Source: Minisyncoccota bacterium (lineage in GTDB: Bacteria; Patescibacteriota; Minisyncoccia; Phycocordibacterales; UBA9973). Taken from it: a DNA stretch of 6,792 nt. The stretch covers positions 1 through 6,792 of the forward strand of contig JAGOVD010000024.1 of assembly GCA_018060905.1 (NCBI GenBank). Reading direction: 5' to 3'. The notes under the pieces are model-generated. The model saw only the letters and a program-made list of their open reading frames with translations, did no database searches and was not told the DNA's origin. Position 1 is the first letter of the stretch, and every line of letters begins with the position of its first letter. Both the position numbers and the translations under genes were made by a program. Shown here piece after piece: positions 1 to 6,792 of this stretch.

Positions 1-85
1 ACGTTCGTATTATCGCATCACGTACGAAATATGGCTACCTTTACTGACCATGCAACATTGAGTCATTTTGTACGTGACGCATATT
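1..85. other. Intergenic region downstream of gatA
   Basis: This stretch follows the gatA stop codon and runs to the window edge. No open frame of useful length with a plausible start is seen on either strand: the minus-strand frames close within about 15 codons, and the 40-codon plus-strand frame from position 31 runs into gatA antisense. The only structure I see is the imperfect inverted repeat listed separately. Confidence 0.5.
15..80. repeat. Imperfect inverted repeat, 16-nt arms
   Basis: The left arm (15-30) and the right arm (65-80) are inverted copies matching at 14 of 16 positions, separated by 34 nt. In minus-strand RNA, downstream of gatA, one of the two differences becomes a G-U pair, giving 15 of 16 pairs. 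Each arm carries a GTAC-centred core (CGTACG on the left, GTACGT on the right). No T-tract follows on either strand, so it does not look like a standard intrinsic terminator. It could be a 3' mRNA-stabilising hairpin, a regulator site for a gene beyond the left edge, or chance. Confidence 0.45.
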
Positions 86-1507
86 TTAGCGAATCTTTTC
101 TACTACCTTGCCGAGTTCAAAGAGTGTCGCTTCGGCAAACCGAGCTCCGATAAACTGGAAACCAAATGGAAGTCCTGCTTCATCAGTGCCCGATGGTACA
201 GAAATCGCGGGATGCTGAGCGATATTGGCAGGCACAGTGAAAAGGTCAGCAAGGTACATGGCAACTGGATCATTGGCTTTCTCGCCTATCTTGAATGCGG
301 TCGATGGAGTGGTCGGTGTGATGATTGCATCATAGTCTTTGAGGACTGATTCTACTTCACGGCGAATCACCGCACGGAGTGCGACTGCTTTGTTGTAGTA
401 GGCATCATAGTATCCATGACTGAGGACATAGGTGCCGAGGAGTATGCGTCTGCGAACTTCTTTTCCGAAAAGTGCACCTCGTGTATCGCTGTAGAAATCT
501 TTAATAGTTGATTTTGCGAAATCATGTCGCGTACCGTCCTCTGAAACGCGACCTACTCGGTCACCATATCGGACACCTTCGAGACGTGCAAGGTTGGACG
601 AGACTTCTGCAGGGATCAAAATATAGTAGACCGCAAGTGAGTCTCCGAAGTGTGGCAAATCGACTTCTTCTATCGTGAAGCCTTCTCCCTTGAGTTTCGC
701 AACAGTTTGTTCAAAGTTTTCGCGCACTGCAGTATCAATGCCTCCTTCGGCAAAAAGATTGCGAGGAATGGCGAGACGTTTTTTCAACGGTACTTTTATT
801 TCAGGTCGAGCAACAGATGTACTGTCGAGTGGTTCATGAACTGCAATAGTGTTGTAGAGTATCTCTGCATCGGCAACCGTATGTGTGATCGGACCAATCA
901 CATCAAATGAACTCGCCATTGCAATCAATCCATGACGTGACACTGTGCCATAGGTGGGAAGCATACCGACAACACCACAAAATGCAGATGGTTGTCTGAT
1001 CGATCCCCCAGTGTCAGACCCGAGTGCAACGACTGCAAGATCCGCTGCAAGTGCGGCCGTCGATCCTCCTGATGATCCTCCTGGTACACGCGTTGGATCG
1101 AGCGGATTCTTGGTGACACCGTATGCTGAGTTTTCAGTCGATGCACCCATTGCTCCGTCGTCCATGTTTACACGTCCGATAATGATCGCACCTGCGGTTC
1201 GTAGTTGCCTGATTGCCGTCGAGTCATAACTTGCAACATAATGCTCAAGCATCTTGGATGCAGCACCTGCAATGTGACCTTCAAACAAAATGTTATCTTT
1301 GATGACTACTGGTACCCCTGTCAGCATAGTCACTGTCCCGGCATCAAGCATTGCCTGTGCGCTGGCAACCTGTTCATCTATATCAGTAAATACTTCACGG
1401 AAAATATTGAGCGTATCTGACTTGGCACGTGTGACATACTCACCAACAACCTGTGCGATGATTACTTCCTTCGATATGTATTTTTGATTGAGTTCGGAGA
1501 TTGTCAT
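86..1507 (-). CDS. gatA: Asp/Glu-tRNA(Asn/Gln) amidotransferase subunit A
   Basis: This is the amidase-family subunit of GatCAB. It releases ammonia from glutamine (or asparagine) and feeds it to GatB, which converts Glu-tRNAGln or Asp-tRNAAsn to the amidated form in the cytoplasm. The product is 473 aa, close to the usual length of about 485. The amidase signature is complete: Lys70 in PVVIKDN, the GGSSGGS block at 143-149 with Ser145 as the cis-serine, and Ser169 in SDTGGS as nucleophile. The spacings equal those I recall for Staphylococcus GatA (Lys79/Ser154/Ser178). The PTYG-VSR-GL and ASSFD-IGP blocks near 184-206 are typical of GatA rather than other amidases. I chose the ATG at 1507 because it lies 2 bp after the gatC stop; the in-frame extension to 1564 runs through gatC and adds non-conserved sequence. 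No strong Shine-Dalgarno is visible, so translation is probably coupled to gatC. Confidence 0.97.
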   Translation of the reverse strand: MTISELNQKYISKEVIIAQVVGEYVTRAKSDTLNIFREVFTDIDEQVASAQAMLDAGTVTMLTGVPVVIKDNILFEGHIAGAASKMLEHYVASYDSTAIRQLRTAGAIIIGRVNMDDGAMGASTENSAYGVTKNPLDPTRVPGGSSGGSTAALAADLAVVALGSDTGGSIRQPSAFCGVVGMLPTYGTVSRHGLIAMASSFDVIGPITHTVADAEILYNTIAVHEPLDSTSVARPEIKVPLKKRLAIPRNLFAEGGIDTAVRENFEQTVAKLKGEGFTIEEVDLPHFGDSLAVYYILIPAEVSSNLARLEGVRYGDRVGRVSEDGTRHDFAKSTIKDFYSDTRGALFGKEVRRRILLGTYVLSHGYYDAYYNKAVALRAVIRREVESVLKDYDAIITPTTPSTAFKIGEKANDPVAMYLADLFTVPANIAQHPAISVPSGTDEAGLPFGFQFIGARFAEATLFELGKVVEKIR

Positions 1508-1509
1508 AT

Positions 1510-1785
1510 TTATTCTATAACCTTCGGCACCTTCACGAAGCCGTCTTGGTGAAGTGGTGCACACTCTACTAGGTCGTATACGCCTGCGAGTGGGTCGACC
1601 ATATCATCACGAAATACATTGGTCTCGCTTCCTGCTGTATCGGGAGCTATACCGAGCTCGACAGTACGCACGCGATCGACAAAGCCAATGATGTTGCCAA
1701 TGTCCTTAGCAAATCCTTCCAATTCTTCATCTGAGACAGAGATGCGCGCCAAATGCGCCAATTTCCGTACTTCTTCGATATCCAT
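1510..1785 (-). CDS. gatC: Asp/Glu-tRNA(Asn/Gln) amidotransferase subunit C
   Basis: GatC is the small subunit that wraps around the GatA-GatB interface and stabilises the complex. The product is 91 aa, close to the normal size of about 95. The N-terminal helix pair (VRKLAHLARI, then the DEELEGFAKDIGNIIGFVD stretch, about residues 6-37) and the C-terminal tail (NVFRDD, then DGFVKVPKVIE) match the family closely. It is the first gene of a gatC-gatA pair with a 2-bp gap; gatB is not downstream and must lie elsewhere. The ATG at 1785 begins the conserved N-terminus. The bases just upstream contain no Shine-Dalgarno, and a candidate extended -10 lies so close that the message could be almost leaderless. 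Confidence 0.96.
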   Translation of the reverse strand: MDIEEVRKLAHLARISVSDEELEGFAKDIGNIIGFVDRVRTVELGIAPDTAGSETNVFRDDMVDPLAGVYDLVECAPLHQDGFVKVPKVIE

Positions 1786-1794
1786 ATAGGAACA

Positions 1795-1834
1795 ACTATA
1801 GCAGAATATAGGTTTTTGGGCATGATATTGACAA
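1795..1834 (-). promoter_or_regulatory. Candidate promoter for gatC-gatA
   Basis: Two readings are possible on the minus strand. The first has -35 TTGTCA (1834-1829), an 18-nt spacer and -10 TATATT (1810-1805), giving a start near 1798 and a leader of about 12 nt. The second is an extended -10, TGC followed by TATAGT (hexamer 1800-1795), giving a start near 1788, only about 3 nt before the gatC ATG. Both assume sigma70-like consensus. The region is AT-rich, which raises the chance of accidental matches. Confidence 0.4.
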
Positions 1835-1855
1835 ATATATAAAACAATGTAATAT
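1828..1855 (+). promoter_or_regulatory. Candidate promoter for the orphan membrane gene
   Basis: A perfect -35 TTGACA lies at 1828-1833, followed after 16 nt by a weaker -10 TAATAT at 1850-1855. The predicted start is near 1862, about 11 nt before the ATG at 1873. The -35 box overlaps that of the opposing gatC promoter. An AGGAA at 1856-1860 would be a Shine-Dalgarno with a long 12-nt spacing, but it would be excluded from the message if transcription really starts at 1862. Either the start is further upstream or translation does not use that site. Confidence 0.4.
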
Positions 1856-1872
1856 AGGAAAAAATTAAAAAA

Positions 1873-2277
1873 ATGAAACTACTACATCTTTTAAAAAGGT
1901 TCGGGCCTTCTCTTGTTCTTATATATTTTATATATGCAATATATGTTGAAACAGGTTCATCAATTACCATTCTTAAAAATCAAGCCTGGTATGAGTTTAA
2001 TCATGGAAGAAAAGGTGACAATAATGGGCCTATGGGAGTCTTATTGATAATTTACTTTGGTGCTACAGTAGGAATTATGTCTCTGTTTGTAAAACCTATG
2101 AGAGAATTTACAATCTTTACTACATTATTCATGACTGGTTTACCCCTTGCTATAATGATCATTTATTGGTCTGGTAATCCACCTATAGTATTTTTTATTA
2201 AAATCTTAATTTCGTTTTTGCTATCTTTAATTTTTTTATTCATCCCGGATAAAAAACAGGAATTAAAAATAAATTAA
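1873..2277 (+). CDS. Unrecognised small four-helix membrane protein
   Basis: I do not recognise this 134-aa protein. It has four hydrophobic segments at about residues 12-26, 54-73, 79-99 and 104-124. The positively charged N-terminus (KLLHLLKR), the KPMRE loop after helix 2 and the lysine-rich tail (PDKKQELK) all fit a cytoplasmic N- and C-terminus under the positive-inside rule. That leaves a 26-residue external loop between helices 1 and 2 containing NQAWYEFNHGRKGDNNG. No cysteine pairs or catalytic motif are evident. It is the only plus-strand gene here and stands alone between divergent gatC and convergent ligA. Base composition is much poorer in GC (about 20-30% in sampled lines) than its neighbours (about 45%), suggesting recent acquisition or relaxed selection. 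The coding call rests on an uninterrupted frame with sensible membrane topology, a promoter candidate upstream and a clear terminator downstream. Confidence 0.75.
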   Translation: MKLLHLLKRFGPSLVLIYFIYAIYVETGSSITILKNQAWYEFNHGRKGDNNGPMGVLLIIYFGATVGIMSLFVKPMREFTIFTTLFMTGLPLAIMIIYWSGNPPIVFFIKILISFLLSLIFLFIPDKKQELKIN

Positions 2278-2303
2278 TAATACTCACAGAAAGCATTTTA
2301 ATG

Positions 2304-2327
2304 AAGACAGCAATCGCTGTCTTTTTT

Positions 2328-2329
<2 letters not shown>
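2304..2329 (+). terminator. Intrinsic terminator of the orphan membrane gene
   Basis: A perfect 8-bp stem (AAGACAGC at 2304-2311 with GCTGTCTT at 2316-2323) closes a 4-nt AATC loop. The T-run 2322-2329 follows on the plus strand. It begins 26 nt after the stop of the membrane protein gene. The T-tract covers the first two bases of the ligA stop codon (2330-2328 on the minus strand). Read from the minus strand the hairpin is followed by CATTAAAATG and not by a T-run, so it should terminate ligA transcription only weakly. Confidence 0.85.
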
Positions 2330-4808
<2,479 letters not shown>

Positions 4809-4812
<4 letters not shown>

Positions 4813-5414
4813 TGTAGGTTCCACTGTGAAAGGATAATCGACTGCTTTGTTTGCTTTGTATTGGTCCCGTTCATCCATTGCATCGTTGCGGTCACGATGA
4901 TGTCAGTGCCAGACGGTCCCTCCTCCATAGTGATCGTGCGGATGAATGATGTCTTCACAGACTCTTCTGAGCCGGTTGTATTAAATACATTGTCTTCGAC
5001 TGGTGGGTACGCGTAGAAGCCGTCTCCAGGAAAATAATACAAGTTGTCACACGTACTGCCACATCCGCTGACTCGAGCAGGGGCACTGACTGCGTACGGA
5101 TTGATCATACATCCGTCCTGGTCAAAACAAGCGTCAAATTGTGACCTCCATGCATCCCAGGATGGAACACCCTGTTCTTGTGCTGCACTATCTCGGGTAT
5201 TTCTGATGTATTCGAGAGATTCCTGGAGGAGGTTACTCGCAACGATATCGTTTTTGGCGTATCGAATAGAGAAGAATCCTCCCGCAGTCAGTGACAAGAG
5301 TGCCCCAATCGTCATCGCAAGAATCAGAATCGCAATGAGCGTTTCGATAAGGGTAAAGCCGCGGTTCGCACCGCGAGTTTGAAAGTTGAAAGTTGAAAGT
5401 TGAAAGTATTTCAT
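4809..5414 (-). CDS. PilV-like minor pilin / pseudopilin
   Basis: This is a 201-aa prepilin with a textbook class III leader: cleavage after Gly19, mature start FTLIETLIAILILAMTIGALL, Glu24 at +5. The helix leads into NLLQESLEYIRNTRDS, a stretch typical of PilV/GspI-type minor pilins in CPR genomes as I remember them. Four cysteines (96, 102, 118, 122) sit in two close pairs and may form disulfides outside the cell. Start choice is uncertain. The ATG at 5414 gives a leader beginning MKYFQLSTFN, while a GTG at 5426 overlaps the stop of the PilW-like gene (GTGA) and adds four residues. I prefer the ATG. Leader codons 4-12 are written in a 7-bp tandem repeat. The stop overlaps the start of the next pilin gene, so the two are probably translated together. 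Confidence 0.88.
5379..5407. repeat. Heptanucleotide tandem repeat in a pilin leader
   Basis: Four perfect head-to-tail copies of TTGAAAG (CTTTCAA on the coding strand) fill 5379-5406, with one further base matching at 5407. They encode part of the PilV-like leader. Because the unit is 7 bp and contains no stop in any phase, the repeat yields the cyclic peptide LSTFNFQ in all three frames, while each gain or loss of one unit shifts the frame of everything after it. It resembles heptameric short tandem repeats known from other bacteria. Confidence 0.9.
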
Positions 5415-5422
5415 ATGGATAA

Positions 5423-6028
5423 TCACTCTGGTGCTCGCTGCGACAGGTATGTCTGGATCGCAAACGGTGCAATAGTTCCCGTACTTGCCGTAGCCACACC
5501 TTCAAGCTTTATAATAACACTTGGTTGCTGACTATCATTTGCGCCAACACCCGAAACATAGAAACTGAATTTCTCAACATCAATCTCTGGTGAAGTGATC
5601 GCCACCCATTCGGGGGTGTCGCCACCAGGATTGGTGAGATCTGTGCGTTTCTTTTCGATACGACCCTTGTTTGTAGCATCTCGAACCCATCGATAATCAA
5701 TCTGCGCACTCTCACCGAGCGTACTTTTGACCGTCAGTTCCCTGTTGACCTCAGCTCCTCCTATGGGACAATTGACTCCCGGGACATCGATGTCGCACGA
5801 TATATCCTCTCCAGTGCGAATCGTGCGACTCATCGACTCCATCGCAAAGTTGAGGTTGTCCATGACTGTACGCATCGCCTGCACCTTGCGTGACGCATCG
5901 TTGACGTTGTAGAGCGAACCAACAAGCGCGAGTACCACAATGATGAAGAGAGACAGAGATACCATGAGCTCTACGAGCGTGAATCCTGCTTGAGTATTTT
6001 TTTGCTGTGGTATAAAAATCTTTTTCAT
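5423..6028 (-). CDS. PilW-like minor pilin / pseudopilin
   Basis: This 201-aa prepilin has leader MKKIFIPQQKNTQAG, cleavage after Gly15, mature start FTLVELMVSLSLFIIVVLAL and Glu20 at +5. The C-terminal domain ends in a conserved-looking IQTYLSQR element (about 191-198) similar to the QTTVSQR tails I associate with CPR PilW/GspJ-like pilins. There are two cysteines (78 and 87), a possible disulfide. The gene starts 3 bp after the GspH-like stop and no Shine-Dalgarno is visible in the AT-rich bases before its ATG, so it probably relies on coupling. It ends in TGA, overlapping or lying just before the PilV-like start. The role as a minor subunit of a pilus or pseudopilus is inferred from the leader and neighbours; the exact subunit equivalence (PilW or GspJ) is not certain. 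Confidence 0.87.
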   Translation of the reverse strand: MKKIFIPQQKNTQAGFTLVELMVSLSLFIIVVLALVGSLYNVNDASRKVQAMRTVMDNLNFAMESMSRTIRTGEDISCDIDVPGVNCPIGGAEVNRELTVKSTLGESAQIDYRWVRDATNKGRIEKKRTDLTNPGGDTPEWVAITSPEIDVEKFSFYVSGVGANDSQQPSVIIKLEGVATASTGTIAPFAIQTYLSQRAPE

Positions 6029-6031
6029 ATA

Positions 6032-6718
6032 TTATTGCACGCTTATCTGCCCTGTATTCCAAACAGTGACCGAACGACGAAGCCCTTTTGCGGATTCAAA
6101 GACAATCTTTGCATACGATGATAGTTCCCAACTATTTGAACCATTATTGAAATACATGATACGTGCATCAGGATTCGGGCGAGTAAAGGTGATATCGACA
6201 CCGCCTTTTGGAGGGCAATCATACTCGGCTGTATATTCCCCTGTACTATCAGAACAAATACCGACGACCTTGTCTGCGGTGGTAATACTAAATGTTTCAA
6301 TACACTCACTTTCATGTGTTTGTGGATTACCACACGGTTCTCCGGTTGACTCTTGACCGTATGTCCCTGCCCCTCGATCTCCGAGAACTTCTGGAATATC
6401 AACAAAAAGTACGAAGTTTTTTTCACTTGGTACTTTGGGGTCAGTAGATGGTGCGCTTCTGAGACTAAATGATATACCATACGACCCAAACGCGCGGCTC
6501 GTAAGCCCATCAAGGCCTTCGATCGGCCTGACACTTGTCGCATAGGTCTGAGCCTTGCGAATAGAAAGCGCAACTTCTTGACTGAGATTACGAAGTGATA
6601 CGTTGGTGCTGAAATCAGAGTAGTTGAAAATCATTACGCTTGATACAAAGGCAATGATGCCGACAACTACAAGCATCTCTATCATCGTTACACCTGATTG
6701 TAATGAGGGTTTTACCAT
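6032..6718 (-). CDS. GspH/FimT-like pseudopilin
   Basis: This 228-aa prepilin has a very short leader, MVKPSLQSG, with cleavage after Gly9. The mature N-terminus is VTMIEMLVVVGIIAFVSS, with Val instead of Phe at +1 and Glu14 at +5. The helix is followed by LSIRKAQTYATSVR (51-64) and the C-terminus ends RRSVTVWNTGQISVQ, the layout of GspH/FimT proteins. Four cysteines (129, 139, 155, 168) lie in the outer domain. The ATG at 6718 overlaps the last codons of the upstream peptidase gene by 7 nt; a longer in-frame start at 6751 would overlap more and push the signal inward, so I rejected it. FimT proteins that bind DNA carry a C-terminal GRxR motif; here the corresponding place reads GQIS, so DNA binding by that route is not supported. 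Confidence 0.87.
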   Translation of the reverse strand: MVKPSLQSGVTMIEMLVVVGIIAFVSSVMIFNYSDFSTNVSLRNLSQEVALSIRKAQTYATSVRPIEGLDGLTSRAFGSYGISFSLRSAPSTDPKVPSEKNFVLFVDIPEVLGDRGAGTYGQESTGEPCGNPQTHESECIETFSITTADKVVGICSDSTGEYTAEYDCPPKGGVDITFTRPNPDARIMYFNNGSNSWELSSYAKIVFESAKGLRRSVTVWNTGQISVQ

Positions 6719-6792
6719 AATGGAAACAATGTACGTAGTGTAACATCCCACAATCCGACAATAAAGAGCGCGAGTACAATAAATGGACCAAA
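6712..6792 (-). CDS. Prepilin peptidase, C-terminal end (partial)
   Basis: Only the last 26 residues are in the window: FGPF, a hydrophobic run (IVLALFIVGLWDV), then TLRTLFPLW and a TAA stop. FGPF followed by a membrane helix is the hallmark of the C-terminus of prepilin peptidases (PilD/GspO family), the aspartic membrane proteases that cleave type IV prepilin leaders and often methylate the new N-terminus. The catalytic aspartates lie outside the window. Position directly upstream of, and overlapping, four prepilin genes supports the call. An unrelated membrane protein with a chance FGPF cannot be excluded from so short a piece. Confidence 0.72.
   Translation of the reverse strand, partial: FGPFIVLALFIVGLWDVTLRTLFPLW

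Noticed and set aside
15..80. Reading the inverted repeat as the gatA terminator
   Set aside because: The loop is 34 nt and no T-run follows the right arm on the minus strand.
68..349. Plus-strand open frame over the end of gatA
   Set aside because: It lies antisense to conserved GatA codons, has no family resemblance and no start signals.
1508..1564. Longer gatA start adding 19 residues
   Set aside because: The extension runs through gatC coding sequence and is unlike GatA N-termini; the ATG at 1507 fits the family.
1647..1970. Minus-strand 107-codon frame across the gatC 5' end and the orphan gene
   Set aside because: It overlaps gatC in another frame and the orphan gene antisense; its hydrophobic stretch only mirrors AT-rich DNA.
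4813..4878. Upstream extension of the PilX-like gene
   Set aside because: It lies entirely inside the PilV-like gene; the ATG overlapping that stop is a typical coupled start.
5379..5407. CRISPR or insertion-site interpretation of the tandem repeat
   Set aside because: The units are 7 bp with no spacers, and no mobile-element gene or flanking target duplication is seen.
6719..6751. Longer start for the GspH-like pilin
   Set aside because: It would overlap the peptidase gene by 40 nt and place non-leader residues ahead of the short class III signal.

Overview
The window reads as ordinary bacterial chromosome with unusually tight gene packing, most likely from a Patescibacteria/CPR lineage of the Parcubacteria type. 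That assignment is inferred from three things: the cluster of minor pilins with CPR-like sequences, a GatCAB amidotransferase gene pair, and intergenic gaps of 2-4 bp or overlapping genes. TGA is used as a stop codon by two pilin genes, so the code is not the UGA-glycine code of Gracilibacteria/Absconditabacteria. GC content is in the mid 40s percent by rough count, except for one very AT-rich gene near 1.8-2.3 kb.

Layout, reading the minus strand from right to left. The end of a probable prepilin peptidase (6792-6712, cut by the window edge) overlaps a GspH/FimT-like pseudopilin (6718-6032). This is followed by a PilW-like (6028-5423), a PilV-like (5414-4809) and a PilX-like (4812-4336) minor pilin. 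The NAD+-dependent DNA ligase gene ligA (4331-2328) starts 4 bp after the last pilin. All six appear to form one minus-strand transcription unit. The peptidase would cleave the class III leaders of the four pilin-like proteins, which would then prime or tip a type IV pilus or a pseudopilus used for adhesion or DNA uptake. LigA is a housekeeping replication and repair enzyme that seems to have been placed in the tail of this unit.

Convergent to ligA lies a single plus-strand gene (1873-2277). It encodes an unrecognised four-helix membrane protein of strikingly low GC and ends at a hairpin terminator whose T-tract runs into the ligA stop codon. Divergent from it, gatC (1785-1510) and gatA (1507-86) form a minus-strand pair for tRNA-dependent amidation (Glu-tRNAGln and/or Asp-tRNAAsn); gatB is not in the window. 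The 87-bp gap between gatC and the orphan gene holds two back-to-back promoter candidates whose -35 boxes share the same 7 bp.

I do not see a new defence or mobile system. The points most worth checking are a frame-shifting heptanucleotide tandem repeat inside the leader peptide of the PilV-like pilin, the AT-rich orphan membrane gene with its shared promoter region, a Lys-to-Gln change in ligase motif IV, and the coupling of ligA to a pilus operon.
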